Shown here: one piece after another, positions 34,474 to 44,606 of the stretch
How the letters are laid out: each line of letters opens with the position of its first letter
How positions within the stretch are numbered: position 1 is the first letter of the stretch
Source: Candidatus Melainabacteria bacterium
GTDB taxonomy: Bacteria > Cyanobacteriota > Vampirovibrionia > Obscuribacterales > Obscuribacteraceae
Assembly (NCBI GenBank): GCA_003963305.1
Contig: RXJR01000004.1
Location: forward strand, 122,562-186,561
Direction: 5' to 3'
Length of the DNA: 64,000 nucleotides
Made by a program: the position numbers and the translations under genes
The notes under the pieces: model-generated
The model's database searches: none
What the model saw: the letters and a program-made list of their open reading frames with translations, nothing else
Told to the model about the DNA's origin: nothing

Positions 34474-35694
34474 GTGAAATTAAAATCAATAGCGTTGTCT
34501 ATATCGCTCTGCCTATCGTTTTCCGCAGCTTTTGGTGCAGATCTGACTCCCGCCCAGCAAGAAGAGCTGAAAGTTAAAAGTGGCGAGTGGATGGTAGCGA
34601 CGCAAAAAGCCGACAAACTGAACAAACAGCACAAGTTTGCCGAAGCAGAAGCTATATACAAGAAGATCCTCGACGAAAGGAACGCTCTTGGCTTAAACCT
34701 GTCGGCGCAACAGAATGCGCTAGCCTGGTTTTACGCAAACTGGGGTAAAAACGATCTGGCCGAACAATATTTCAACGAGCAGTTTGCCACCGTCCAAAAG
34801 AACGCTCTTTTAGACGAGATGCAATACTGTTATCCGCTCGAAGAACACGCCCGGTTCCTGGAAAAAATCGGCAAAAAGGAAGAAGCAAAAAAACTGCGCG
34901 CTCGTGTTGCAGCAATACGCGCCGCTGACAAAGCACCATATAAATTGCCACCACTGGCGAAGAATTTGAGTGCAGCACAAAAGTTGGAAGAAGCAACCAA
35001 GTGCACTGAGATGGGCAAAAAGCTCATCGATTCAGAGATGCAAACAAAGGCAGCTCTCTGGTTGAATCGAGCCATTGCTCTCAATCCAAACGATGCCACG
35101 GCCTACTTGTTGCGAGGTCGCACAGACTCCTGGATGGATAATTTCCAGAAAGCCGTCACAGACCTGAATACTGCAATTAAGCTCAAGCCTGACTATGCAG
35201 AGGCTTACGCCGATCGCGGTTACGCTTACATGTCTTTGAAGCAAGACTCAAAAGCTTATGCCGATTTCGAAAAGGCTTTCGCGCTCAATAAAGACGCTGA
35301 CGCACTCGGGACAAAAGCAAAAATGGAAGACGTAGCCGGCAAGCACAAAGAAGCTGTTGCGGACTACACACGTATCATCGCCGTTATACCTGAGAAATCG
35401 TGGCCATACGTACAGCGCGGTGCCGCTTACGAAAATTTGAAGGACTACGCGAAAGCAATTGCAGACTACACAGTGCTCTGCGACCGCTATCCAAACAGTT
35501 ACGATTACTTCGAGTATCGCGGCACTGCGTACATGAAAGCAAACCAGCTGGAGAAATCGCTTGCAGACTACAACAAAGTGATTTCGCTCAATCCGTCATA
35601 CAGCGGCGCTTACAAGGAGCGTGCCGGAGTCTATCAGAAAATCGACGGTAAGCAATCTGCGCGGGTCATGGCAGATTTGAAGAAAGCCAGGTAA
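34474..35694 (+). CDS. Secreted TPR protein
   Basis: GTG start with AAGGA 8 bases upstream. 406 residues: signal peptide (KSIALSISLCLSFSAAFGA), a helical N-terminal half with TPR-like pairs, then about five regular 34-residue TPRs (WLNRAIALNPNDATAYLLRG, DLNTAIKLKPDYAEAYADRG, DYNKVISLNPSYSGAYKERA). A periplasmic protein-protein scaffold is likely; no partner is obvious. Confidence 0.85.
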   Translation: MKLKSIALSISLCLSFSAAFGADLTPAQQEELKVKSGEWMVATQKADKLNKQHKFAEAEAIYKKILDERNALGLNLSAQQNALAWFYANWGKNDLAEQYFNEQFATVQKNALLDEMQYCYPLEEHARFLEKIGKKEEAKKLRARVAAIRAADKAPYKLPPLAKNLSAAQKLEEATKCTEMGKKLIDSEMQTKAALWLNRAIALNPNDATAYLLRGRTDSWMDNFQKAVTDLNTAIKLKPDYAEAYADRGYAYMSLKQDSKAYADFEKAFALNKDADALGTKAKMEDVAGKHKEAVADYTRIIAVIPEKSWPYVQRGAAYENLKDYAKAIADYTVLCDRYPNSYDYFEYRGTAYMKANQLEKSLADYNKVISLNPSYSGAYKERAGVYQKIDGKQSARVMADLKKAR

Positions 35695-35729
35695 CTTGCT
35701 GAATAGCTCTAATAGCTTGAGCGGTCAAA

Positions 35730-36791
35730 TCACTTATGGAACTGAGGTGAAGCCTCTTGCACCTGTTTGTAGAGTGACTGCACCTGTTCGTATTCTGCAG
35801 CCAGCATACGATCATCATCGGCGAACTGATTCGGATTTCCCGAGTAAGCGCTGCCCGCAGCGCTACTCTGACCGTACGGACTGAGCGACTGCAACTGATT
35901 TAGAAACAACATAGCCAACTGCGAGTGCTTGGTGGCGCGTTTCACTTCCTCATGTATCAACATTGAGCTGCGCTGTTCGTCACCATAAACTTGCTGGCTC
36001 AAAACGTAATCACCGTCACGCATCGCTTCCTGCATTTTCACATGCATGTTGTTGCTGATTGCCTGCTGCTTAGCGACTACGCTCTGATCAAACCCACTGG
36101 CGCCGGATTGCAATGCGGCGGCGCGTTGCTGCGATTGACTCCAGAGAGCCGAATACTGAGCGGCGCTGAGAGTTTTGCGATTATTCATCATCAACTGAAT
36201 GGCTTGATTCAACTCTTCTTCCTGTGCATGCAAACCGGCTTCAGCCTGCTGCATAGCCTCACAAGCATCCTGTGTACGCACCGCTAGCGGTGCAAATGTC
36301 GGCACGGCAATCATCATCGGCTGATTGTTCGACTGCGAATTTTGTTGCTGCGCTGCTTCATGAAAAGCCGCTGCATGTGCTTGAACTTCCTTTCGATGCT
36401 GTAAATATGCCTCCAGCGCGGCGTGGTATTTCGCGACCAGATCAGTGTAGTTCTGCAACATGGGCTTGGATTCATCAGAAACAATTCGGCGTGAGCTTGA
36501 ACCATCAGATTTTCTGGTCGACTCTTTCACCTCAAGATCAAACCTTTTGTTGCCGTCAGGAAGCGCCGCCAGAATTTGCCTGGCTTGTTCAGACTGCATA
36601 GCCAGGGTCTTTTTAGTTTCTCGACTCAACTGCTTAACCTGCCTCGCGAGGGCGCGAGCCTCCCGAGTCAGATGAATAGCGTCGTTTCTGCGAATCTCCA
36701 GGCGCTCTTCTGTAACCTGGGCCACGCCTGGCTGAAGGTTCACGCAGAAGCTGAATGCAGCTAAGAAGAACGAGAACATTTTAAATGACAT
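35730..36791 (-). CDS. Exported coiled-coil protein
   Basis: ATG at 36791 preferred over a TTG at 36800. 353 residues: signal peptide ending near LQPGVAQ, then long Ala/Gln/Glu-rich helices (EARALARQVKQLSRETKK, YHAALEAYLQHRKEVQAHAA) with a Gln/Asn-rich break near 165 and a Ser/Tyr/Gly-rich segment near 320. No family recognised. Convergent with the TPR gene at 34474. Confidence 0.7.
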   Translation of the reverse strand: MSFKMFSFFLAAFSFCVNLQPGVAQVTEERLEIRRNDAIHLTREARALARQVKQLSRETKKTLAMQSEQARQILAALPDGNKRFDLEVKESTRKSDGSSSRRIVSDESKPMLQNYTDLVAKYHAALEAYLQHRKEVQAHAAAFHEAAQQQNSQSNNQPMMIAVPTFAPLAVRTQDACEAMQQAEAGLHAQEEELNQAIQLMMNNRKTLSAAQYSALWSQSQQRAAALQSGASGFDQSVVAKQQAISNNMHVKMQEAMRDGDYVLSQQVYGDEQRSSMLIHEEVKRATKHSQLAMLFLNQLQSLSPYGQSSAAGSAYSGNPNQFADDDRMLAAEYEQVQSLYKQVQEASPQFHK

Positions 36792-37107
36792 CTGGCACAA
36801 CTCAAGGGCACTGATAAACGTAGACAGTTATTCATCATAATCGATAGCTCAAGTGATAAACGAATCCAAGCCCTAATGCCGACAACGGCTCTCGTCTATT
36901 GGCAACCAGATCGAGCCGGCAGTCCGCACAGCTACTCTTTACAAGCACTCAGGATAAATTGAAAAGGCGCGCCGAAATCACTGCTGTTAATATGCGTATA
37001 CTGCGGTTAAACAGACCAGTTTTACAATCCGGTATCGGTTAAAAATTCCATGTTGTGCCTGACTTTGGGCGCTTGATAAACTGTCAGCCGGTTCAGTCAG
37101 GGTCATT
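36792..37107. other. Gap between divergent genes, probable promoter region
   Basis: 316 bases with no coding frame of note. It must hold promoters for both flanking genes. A weak plus-strand candidate is TTGTGC with ATAAAC 17 bases later, just before the TPR gene at 37108. I see no repeats or RNA gene. Confidence 0.4.
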
Positions 37108-38697
37108 ATGAAATCCAAATTTGTTATTGCCGCCACTCTTTGTTTGATGTTCAGCGCTCACTATGCTCAGGCGCAGGCGCCGTGGAATGAGCTCAACCGG
37201 ACACTCGAGGAGGCTGACAAGGCTTACAAAAGCAAGGACTTCAAGCATGCAGAAGAATTATATGCAAAAGCAGTCTCTCTGGCTAAGTCAGCCGGCGCAC
37301 ATGATGCTCGTGTAGGCTCGGCGCTAAACGGTCTGGCTGCGACATTCGAAGCAGAAGGAAACAAACCCGAAGCTCTGAATATGTATAAGCAAGCGCTTGT
37401 ATCCAAAGAAGCAGCCGTCGGCAGAGTAGACCCCGCCCTTTTGCCAATTCTGGACAATATGGGTTCGTGCTACAGATCCAGCGGCGATACTGAAAATGCG
37501 CTGGCAACCTACAATCGGGCTTTGAAAATCCGTGAATCAGCAGACAAAGGTGAAACAGGCGACCTGGCTAAGAATCTGAATTCGATTGCCGCCATTTATC
37601 GCGAAACAGCTAAGTACAAGGAAGCTGAGCCAGTTCTGCTGCGGGTTGTGGCAGTAATCGAGAAACTGAGCGGACCGGACAATCCCTCAGTCGCTGTCGC
37701 GTTAAACAATCTTGCAGTCGTCTATCGAGAGCAGAACAAAACTAAAGAGGCAGAAGGCTTATACGATCGCGCCCTGAAAATCCGGGAAAAAGCGTTCGGC
37801 GCTGAGAGCCAGGAGACGGCAGCAAGTCTAAGTAATCTAGCCCGCGTCTACCGTGAAGAAGGACGCTTCGAAGAGGCTGAGCCCCTGTTGAAACGCGTGC
37901 TTGAAATTGTTCAGAAAGTGGAACCCGATTCACCATCAGTGGTGACAGCATTGAACAATCTTGCCGTAGTTTATAAAGAAGAAGCCAAATATGCAGATGC
38001 TGAACTAGCATACAAGAAAGCTGCGGCGCTGGAAGAAAAATTGAAAGGCGCTGATTCTTACACTCTGGCGCCAATACTGACGAATCTGGCACTCGTGCTC
38101 AACATCGAAGCGAAAGATACAGAAGCTGAGCCGGTCATGAAGCGGGTCATCGAAATCACCGAAAAGAGCCTGGGACCGGATGATCCAAATCTGGCCATAG
38201 CCCTTTCAAACCTGGCTGAACTTTATCGACAGCAAGGGAAATTTGCCGACGCTGAAACACTGATGAAACGCACTCTAGCAATTCGCACCAAGGCACTTGG
38301 TGCGGACAATCCCGAAGTGGCTGCAAACCATAGTGACCTGGCTTTGTTGTACCGCGAGCAAGGCAAGCTGACTGACGCAGAGCCATCATTCAAAGACGCC
38401 ATAACAATTCAAGAAAAATATGAGAAGCAACATCCAGGAGAACTGGCCAACTCTCTCAACAACTTAGCCAAACTGTATCGCGATGAAGGCAAACTGCCTG
38501 AATCAGAAGCGCTCTACAAGCGTTCTCTAGCCCTGCGCGAACAGACATATGGTGCCAATGACTCACGCGTCGCCGCCAGCCTGCGGAACTACGCCATACT
38601 GCTGCGCAAAATGGGCAAAGAGGCAGACGCAGATAAAATGGACGCGCGTGCCGAAGCTATCGAAGCAAAACCTGAAAGCAAAGCCGACATTAACTGA
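37108..38697 (+). CDS. Secreted kinesin-light-chain-type TPR protein
   Basis: 529 residues: signal peptide (AATLCLMFSAHYAQAQA) and then about eleven 42-residue TPR_12-type repeats, each with VAxxLNNLAxxYRxxxK and AEPxxKRxLxIxEK elements. The repeats are very regular, which makes an extended superhelix. No catalytic residues. It may bind a long peptide or several partners in the periplasm. Confidence 0.88.
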   Translation: MKSKFVIAATLCLMFSAHYAQAQAPWNELNRTLEEADKAYKSKDFKHAEELYAKAVSLAKSAGAHDARVGSALNGLAATFEAEGNKPEALNMYKQALVSKEAAVGRVDPALLPILDNMGSCYRSSGDTENALATYNRALKIRESADKGETGDLAKNLNSIAAIYRETAKYKEAEPVLLRVVAVIEKLSGPDNPSVAVALNNLAVVYREQNKTKEAEGLYDRALKIREKAFGAESQETAASLSNLARVYREEGRFEEAEPLLKRVLEIVQKVEPDSPSVVTALNNLAVVYKEEAKYADAELAYKKAAALEEKLKGADSYTLAPILTNLALVLNIEAKDTEAEPVMKRVIEITEKSLGPDDPNLAIALSNLAELYRQQGKFADAETLMKRTLAIRTKALGADNPEVAANHSDLALLYREQGKLTDAEPSFKDAITIQEKYEKQHPGELANSLNNLAKLYRDEGKLPESEALYKRSLALREQTYGANDSRVAASLRNYAILLRKMGKEADADKMDARAEAIEAKPESKADIN

Positions 38698-38839
38698 GGG
38701 CTGAAAACCCTTAGCTGAAGAACAATGTCACAGGATTGTCAAAATTAGCGCGCATGATAGTTGAGCGAAAGCACCCCAGTGAATTTCGCTTACCAAAAGG
38801 CCGAGCCACTCGGCTCTGCCTCGGCACGCCAGGTTTCCC

Positions 38840-39793
38840 ATGCGACATCATCACTTCAACCCAGACAGATTCGACGGTGGCTCTCAAGGCTATGAACGTC
38901 AACAGGGTTTCGGCGTCCAGATAGAACTCGGAAACATGGCATTTCGCGAGTCTGTACACTTGCACCGTGCAGCCATGGTTCATGTTTACCAGCATTTCCA
39001 TTCATCACTGCCACCGGTCGAAATAGCCGGAGTCATTCCACCGCAGACCTACGGGCAGTCACGCTACGGCTCCACGGAAACTAATTACTATCAACGCCCG
39101 CGCAACGAACAGGCACAGATTGAATTCAACAATCCATATTCACAGCAAGAACAATATCGCTACAGGCAAGAGCAGTATCGATACCAGCAAGAACAGTATC
39201 GCTACTCGCAAGAGCGCTACCCGCAAGAGCAGTACCGCTACCAGCAAGATCAATATCACTCATCGCAGCAATTCCATCAGCATCCTCATCATTCTCGCTC
39301 CCATCATCACTCACACTACCGACCCGAAAACTACTCTGGACACCCGCGTCAAGATATCGGTCCGGGACACCGCAGTATTTATACCTATGACGGTGCGACC
39401 CGAGCCAATCCCGAGCAAGCCATGTCGAGCGCTCGCGTGGTGGCGCAGGTAGCCAGACGGCTGGGAGTCGACCCTGTGGTGGCAGTGGCAGCGATGTTGG
39501 TCGAGAGCGGTGGCAATCCGAGAGCGGTTGGCGACAACGGGCACAGCTTCGGTCTGTTTCAACTCAACAGTCGCGGCGAGCTTGCCGAAGCGCGTTTAAC
39601 TCCGAATCAAGCATTCAATCCACAAATCAACGCCGAAGTGGCTCTATCGTACTTCCAGCGCGGGCGCACAAACAATCCAGGCGCCATGGCGGCAGCAGCG
39701 CAACGTCCGGCCAATCGAGCCGATTACGCAAGGAAAGTAAACGCGAACATGGCCGAAGCCGAACAGATGGTACGCGCTATGGGTTTAGCTTGA
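38840..39793 (+). CDS. Lytic transglycosylase (SLT) domain protein with Gln/Tyr/His-rich region
   Basis: 317 residues. The C-terminal third is an SLT/goose-lysozyme fold: RRLGVDPVVAVAAMLVESGG with the catalytic Glu at 222, then GLFQLN and FNPQINAEVALSYF. These enzymes cut peptidoglycan. The middle is an imperfect EQYRYQQ repeat followed by a His/Ser-rich stretch. No signal peptide is visible from the ATG at 38840 and no upstream start in frame supplies one. The start may be wrong, export may be unconventional, or the enzyme may be delivered by another system. Confidence 0.8.
   Translation: MRHHHFNPDRFDGGSQGYERQQGFGVQIELGNMAFRESVHLHRAAMVHVYQHFHSSLPPVEIAGVIPPQTYGQSRYGSTETNYYQRPRNEQAQIEFNNPYSQQEQYRYRQEQYRYQQEQYRYSQERYPQEQYRYQQDQYHSSQQFHQHPHHSRSHHHSHYRPENYSGHPRQDIGPGHRSIYTYDGATRANPEQAMSSARVVAQVARRLGVDPVVAVAAMLVESGGNPRAVGDNGHSFGLFQLNSRGELAEARLTPNQAFNPQINAEVALSYFQRGRTNNPGAMAAAAQRPANRADYARKVNANMAEAEQMVRAMGLA
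39149..39268. repeat. About six 21-bp repeats encoding EQYRYQQ
   Basis: Units begin at 39149, 39170, 39191, 39212 (a short 15-base copy), 39227 and 39248. The region is aromatic and Gln-rich, prone to slippage, and of low-complexity prion-like composition. Confidence 0.85.
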
Positions 39794-39803
39794 TTTAGAC
39801 GAA

Positions 39804-41666
39804 CTAGTTTGACCTGGTCAGTTTTCGTTCGCGCCTGCCGGCTTTTTCATCAAGCTTGTCAGCCTTGGAGAGGAACTTCTGCTGCTCCTTTTGCTCCATT
39901 GTTGGAGAGAGAGCCACGTAGGCGCGATATTGGAAAGCCGACTCACGCAACTGCACAGGTGTTGCTTTGGACACGTCTTCCAACGCTTTCGCCAGGCCTA
40001 AACGTGCATCCGCAGATTTCGGATTTTGAAAAACAGTATCATGAAAAGCATCAACAGCGCTGCCTTTCATACCCTTCTTAGCAAAATCAGTGGCCAGCGT
40101 CATATTCTTGCGAGCGTTCTCCTGAGCCTTAGCGACTTGAGCCATGCCGCGACGGGCCCGATCTGCGCCACCAGGCATAGTGGCAGCCTTTTGATAAGCA
40201 GCCTGAGCATTGTCCAGATCATGAATCATCAACTCGAGATCAGCTAGAGCGAAGGTCTGCTTGGCGTTATTAGTGTGTGCAAGCACCATCTGAAATTGTT
40301 GATTGGCTTCTGCAAAGCGATTCTGCGCCATCAAAGCTTGCGCATAAGAGATGCGTTCACCATCATTAGTTGGAGGTGGAATCTTCGACAAATCCACTTC
40401 ATCTCCTGCCAGTGAACGCAATTTAGCTTGCGCCAAACGCAATTTGATGTCATTCGGATTCATCTGAACAGCACGATCGATCATTTGCAATGCATTGTCA
40501 AAATCGTTATCACCGAAATAACCGCCGGTTGTTTCCTTATTTGACTTCATGTAAAAAGCAGTAGTTAAACCGTCAGCTGCTTTCGAGTTGCCCGGGTCGG
40601 CATTAAGAACGGTTTGATAAGCTTTGATCGCATCATCAATTTTTTCGACACGCAAACTTTGATCGCCGATGCGCAATTGCAAATCGTTATTGTTTGGCAT
40701 CAGTTCGAGCCCTGACCGCAGCTCAGAAATAGAAAGCTCTATATCACCACGACTTTCACGAATATTGGCGATACCTAAATAAGCGGCAGTATTCTCAGGT
40801 TTGATGGCGATCGAAGCTTGATAGTTCGATACGGCTGCAACAGTGTTGCCCTGCGCTTCGAAACATTTTCCAAGGGCAAGACGAACCGGCCAGCTGTTGG
40901 GAAACTGATATTGGGCTGTATTCAGTTCTCTAAGTGCTGCGTCATACTTGCCTTGATTGAGCAGCGCCTGACCCAAACCATAGTGAGCCGTCCAATCACC
41001 GGTGTTCACTTTAATTGCTTTCTGGAACGTAGCGGCAGCGGCAGCAGGGTTGTTTTGAGCCAGCTGTACAAGACCGAGACCGGAATAACCATCTGAATAA
41101 TTTGGATCAAGCTGAATTGCTTTTTTGAATTCCAGTGCAGCATCATTCAGCTTTCCTTGCTCTTTATAGACCATACCCAGCGCATAGTGAGCCTCTGGGA
41201 TTTTAGTGTCAGCGTCAACTGCCCTTTGTGCTTGATTTTGCGCATCGTTCAAAATCGAGTCTTTGTTATTGCGAATCGTAGCCGACGAAGACTGCAGACG
41301 ATTGAGAGCGTTTAGCGCTTTTCCTGCGAGTGCCCCTGGATTGTTGGGATCTTGAGCAAGGGCTTTGTTGAATTGAGCGTCTGCACCATCGACTTTAAAT
41401 TGCTTAGCCAGAGCCATTCCATAGCCGACCATGGCATTGATGTCGCGCGGATTGGCTTTCAGGGCAGCCACGTAAAAATCATTGGCTTTGGCATAATTGC
41501 CTTTCATCATCATTTTATCGGCATTAGCTACACCGGCACTGACACCACCTCTGTAAAGGCGCTTGCTTCCAGCTTGCGCATCAAGCTGAACTGTCAAAGT
41601 GAATGCCAGCGCTGTTATTGCAGATGTAAAAACCAATTGATGAGCAGTGCTATGTTTGCCTTTCAT
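39804..41666 (-). CDS. Large secreted TPR protein
   Basis: 620 residues; GAAGG precedes the ATG. Signal peptide (LVFTSAITALAFTLTVQLDAQA) and some twelve or more 34-residue TPRs (YYVAALKANPRD-like pairs, ALEFKKAIQLDPNYSDGYSG, AIKAYQTVLNADPGNSKAAD). The C-terminus is basic (KAGRRERKLTRSN). It is probably a periplasmic or outer-membrane-associated scaffold. Confidence 0.87.
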   Translation of the reverse strand: MKGKHSTAHQLVFTSAITALAFTLTVQLDAQAGSKRLYRGGVSAGVANADKMMMKGNYAKANDFYVAALKANPRDINAMVGYGMALAKQFKVDGADAQFNKALAQDPNNPGALAGKALNALNRLQSSSATIRNNKDSILNDAQNQAQRAVDADTKIPEAHYALGMVYKEQGKLNDAALEFKKAIQLDPNYSDGYSGLGLVQLAQNNPAAAAATFQKAIKVNTGDWTAHYGLGQALLNQGKYDAALRELNTAQYQFPNSWPVRLALGKCFEAQGNTVAAVSNYQASIAIKPENTAAYLGIANIRESRGDIELSISELRSGLELMPNNNDLQLRIGDQSLRVEKIDDAIKAYQTVLNADPGNSKAADGLTTAFYMKSNKETTGGYFGDNDFDNALQMIDRAVQMNPNDIKLRLAQAKLRSLAGDEVDLSKIPPPTNDGERISYAQALMAQNRFAEANQQFQMVLAHTNNAKQTFALADLELMIHDLDNAQAAYQKAATMPGGADRARRGMAQVAKAQENARKNMTLATDFAKKGMKGSAVDAFHDTVFQNPKSADARLGLAKALEDVSKATPVQLRESAFQYRAYVALSPTMEQKEQQKFLSKADKLDEKAGRRERKLTRSN

Positions 41667-41768
41667 AATGACCTTCGAATAAGTGCCTGAGGGCTCAATT
41701 GTAATACGGTAGAAGTAATGATCAGCCTCATGAAAACATAGGCTGCAATACTCAAAATCTAACAGTTG

Positions 41769-42230
41769 TTATTTTTTATCTGGCGCAGTCTTACTGTTCA
41801 GCACTGTGGCTTCAACATATCCAACACCCGGAAAGATGCCGACCCGTTTAGCCGCTTCGCGTGACAAGTCCAGAACCCTGCCACGCACGAACGGACCACG
41901 GTCAGTGACTCTGATCACGCAAGCCTGACCATTTTTGGGATTCTCGACCATCACTTTGGTTGGAAAAGGCAAGGTCTTATGAGCAGCACTCAACTTATTC
42001 ATATCGAAAATTTCGCCCGAGGCAGTTTTCTTCCCATGAAAAGGAATGCCGTACCAGGATGCATTTCCCGAAAATGTGGGACCCTTTTCTTTCTCATCTG
42101 CTGAGGCGTCTGCCAGAAGTATCGCTTGAGGCGCGTTCACTAGTGTTGGCGGTGCCGCCCAGGCACAGGCTTGAACGAAAGTGCCAGTCAACACTGAACT
42201 GAGTACAGCATTAATTTGACGCGTCTTCAT
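41769..42230 (-). CDS. rlpA: RlpA-like double-psi beta-barrel protein
   Basis: 153 residues with GGAG upstream and a signal peptide. NASWYGIPFHGKKTASGEIF, AAHKTLPFPTKVMVENPKNG and IRVTDRGPFVRGRVLDLSREA are the RlpA signature, including the conserved Asp-Arg-Gly-Pro. RlpA proteins are septal lytic transglycosylases or peptidoglycan binders. No SPOR domain follows, so this is the minimal form. Confidence 0.92.
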   Translation of the reverse strand: MKTRQINAVLSSVLTGTFVQACAWAAPPTLVNAPQAILLADASADEKEKGPTFSGNASWYGIPFHGKKTASGEIFDMNKLSAAHKTLPFPTKVMVENPKNGQACVIRVTDRGPFVRGRVLDLSREAAKRVGIFPGVGYVEATVLNSKTAPDKK

Positions 42231-42298
42231 CGGTTAATGTCTCCGGAAAAACGTAACTTCTAATCAGCATAGCATTACCACCGCTTGCTGCCGATCGG

Positions 42299-43165
42299 CT
42301 ACCTGGTAGTGGGCTCGGTATGGAGAAACTTCTTCAAGCCTTCAGGATCGTCCGTAATAATTCCATCAACAGGCATCGCGACGGCGCTCTTCCACTCTTC
42401 CGGAGCATTTACGGTCCACACGTTTACCTTGAGCCCGGCCTCGTGAGCGCGTTTGGCTGCATCAGTGCGGAAATCGCCAAATCCCGGGTTCCAATTGTCT
42501 GCGCCGACTGACTTAGCATAGGAACCGACATCAGACAAAATGCAGTCAGTCAAAATGGCACACTTATATTGAGGTGCCTTTTCATGAAACCGGCGAATGA
42601 CATCATGGTCGAACGAACTGACCATTATCTTGTCAGGGTAAGGATATTTCTTGAGCAGGGCGATTAAATCGTCCTCAATACCAGGGTAGTCGACAGGCGC
42701 ATTTTTTATCTCAATATTTATCGTCAGCTTGCCTTTCACAAGGTCGAACACTTCAGTCAATAGAGGCAGCTTCTCATTCTTGAATTCGGAAGAGTAGGGA
42801 ATGCCCGCACTCAGCTTCCTCAATTGGGACGCGGGAGCCCATTTAGCTCCAGCACTCAATGCACGCAGTTGAGAAAGACTCATGTCTTTAACAAACCCAG
42901 AACCATCGGTGGTGCGGTCGACTGACTCGTCGTGAATAACAACTAGTTCGCCTGTTTTGCAACGATGGATATCCAACTCAATGCCGTCTGCACCAAGTTC
43001 AACACTCTTTTTAAAGGCTGCAAGTGTATTCTCAGGAGCCCAAACCCTGCCACCACGGTGAGCAACCACCTGGGGTAGAGCCTGCGCAGAAAGATTTGCT
43101 GAAGTGATAGAGCAGACTGCAACGACGAAGATTCCAAATACTCGATTCAATTTAGTGCTCACCAT
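42299..43165 (-). CDS. Glycerophosphodiester phosphodiesterase
   Basis: The ATG at 43165 overlaps the stop of the preceding IPT/TIG gene by seven bases; the frame extends to 43258 but would then lie inside that gene. 288 residues with a signal peptide (VFGIFVVAVCSITSANLSA). VVAHRGGRVWAPENTLAAF, GIELDIHRCKTGELVVIHDE and VDRTTDGSG hold the His, Glu, Asp and second His of GDPD enzymes. It hydrolyses glycerophosphodiesters to glycerol-3-phosphate, here in the periplasm. Confidence 0.93.
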   Translation of the reverse strand: MVSTKLNRVFGIFVVAVCSITSANLSAQALPQVVAHRGGRVWAPENTLAAFKKSVELGADGIELDIHRCKTGELVVIHDESVDRTTDGSGFVKDMSLSQLRALSAGAKWAPASQLRKLSAGIPYSSEFKNEKLPLLTEVFDLVKGKLTINIEIKNAPVDYPGIEDDLIALLKKYPYPDKIMVSSFDHDVIRRFHEKAPQYKCAILTDCILSDVGSYAKSVGADNWNPGFGDFRTDAAKRAHEAGLKVNVWTVNAPEEWKSAVAMPVDGIITDDPEGLKKFLHTEPTTR

Positions 43166-44121
43166 TGATAAGGTCCGATATAGATTGAAAGATTGCCTTT
43201 CGCCTGAACGTTCCCGACTTTGACCGTCATCGGCTTTTGCAGAGGCGGATTGAACCACAGCCCACCGCCTGCATCTGGAAACATCGGCACTTCAACAGTT
43301 AAACTTTCAGGCGTTGCAGACACTACTCTAGCTGTTTCACTGCCGATTTTCACTTCGTTGTCACTGGCATTTTCCGAGAAGTTTTTACCGTAAATGCTGA
43401 ATTGCATCGTTGACTTGACGCAGTTCAAGCTGGTGCCCGTCACTTCCGGTTGTCCTTTGATTTTGACAGAGACAGGATTGGTTTTTGTTCCGTTCGTCGT
43501 CACCGTAATCGTATAAGTTCCAGCCGTCAAAGTTTCGGGCACCATCGCTCTGATACTATCTGCAGTGGCGTCAATAATCTTGGCACGACTGTTATTGAAC
43601 ATCACGACATTTTGACTGAGATCGGTATTGAAGGGTCCGCCAGACAAGGTGATAATTCCGCCTGCCTGAACATTACTGGGTTCGACACGCGTAATCTTCG
43701 TACCTGTAACAGTGGTCAATGTCCAACCAAAGGTCGAACCAGGCATACCGGCGCCACGAATGAGCAACACAGTCGTCCCCTGTCGCAGTCTGCCAGTAAA
43801 GTCCAGCGCGACCGTCGAAGTGCGTTTAAAACTGTTCTCGTTAACAATCATCATGCCCCTTGGTTGAGCACGAGGGTCAGGATTGCTGTTAGATGAGTCT
43901 GTGAGAAAAACGCGCACCCAGGCAAACTTGCCATTCGTAAAATTGAGTGTTAAGGGCATCGAGTTATCAACATCGTCCATCGAAATCTTGCCGACGAACT
44001 GCTGTATCTGCATGTTCTTGGCAGTATAACTGCCACTGGCGAGAGTCTTGACCTCAGCTCGACAAGAAGGCTGCGCAAAGAGAAAAGCCGCCAGCCAGAT
44101 GAGAAAATATAATGGGCGCAT
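43159..44121 (-). CDS. Secreted protein with IPT/TIG domains
   Basis: 320 residues: signal peptide (FLIWLAAFLFAQPSCRA), an N-terminal beta region, then two IPT/TIG-type immunoglobulin folds (ITRVEPSNVQAGGIITLSGG with AGTYTITVTTNGTKTN; and VTGTSLNCVKSTMQFSIYGK). Such domains bind carbohydrate or serve as surface stalks. Its translation is coupled to the GDPD gene. Confidence 0.8.
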   Translation of the reverse strand: MRPLYFLIWLAAFLFAQPSCRAEVKTLASGSYTAKNMQIQQFVGKISMDDVDNSMPLTLNFTNGKFAWVRVFLTDSSNSNPDPRAQPRGMMIVNENSFKRTSTVALDFTGRLRQGTTVLLIRGAGMPGSTFGWTLTTVTGTKITRVEPSNVQAGGIITLSGGPFNTDLSQNVVMFNNSRAKIIDATADSIRAMVPETLTAGTYTITVTTNGTKTNPVSVKIKGQPEVTGTSLNCVKSTMQFSIYGKNFSENASDNEVKIGSETARVVSATPESLTVEVPMFPDAGGGLWFNPPLQKPMTVKVGNVQAKGNLSIYIGPYQW

Positions 44122-44250
44122 GACAATACCGTGCTTAGAGTGCTCAGCATATTATACGAGAAGGGAAACTTAATTACTTCCGGTCAGCCGTGTACCCTCT
44201 GGTAGCATATTGAGGAACCCAAATTTTCCAGCCACAGCAGCGAGTCCATA

Positions 44251-44589
44251 ATGTCCGAAACAACGAACACAGTCGCATCAACGACCCGCAACTTTCTTGT
44301 CGACCCAGACGATCTAGTCGACGAATTATTGTCAGTCATCAAAACCCACGACTGGAAAGATCTCAAAATGCAATACCAACTTGGAAAGCTGCAGGCTACC
44401 AAGACCACTGCGACAAACGAACACTATGATCTAATTGTCGACTGGAACGAGTTTGAAGAAGAAGTGCAAATGCGTATCGCAGTCGCCGGAAGTGAAGAAT
44501 CGCTACCGGCGCGGCAGCAGGAGTGCCTGGACTTGATTAACGCTATGTTCCCGAATGATATCTTCCGCAAAGTCAACGAAGACAACTAA
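44251..44589 (+). CDS. Small acidic hypothetical protein
   Basis: 112 residues, no signal peptide, strongly acidic. Predicted mixed helix and strand (LVDELLSVIKTHDWKDLKMQ, YDLIVDWNEFEEEVQMRIAV). No family recognised. Convergent with the C39 gene, whose stop is 22 bases away. Confidence 0.6.
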   Translation: MSETTNTVASTTRNFLVDPDDLVDELLSVIKTHDWKDLKMQYQLGKLQATKTTATNEHYDLIVDWNEFEEEVQMRIAVAGSEESLPARQQECLDLINAMFPNDIFRKVNEDN

Positions 44590-44606
44590 CTACTTTTGCT
44601 GCTCAG

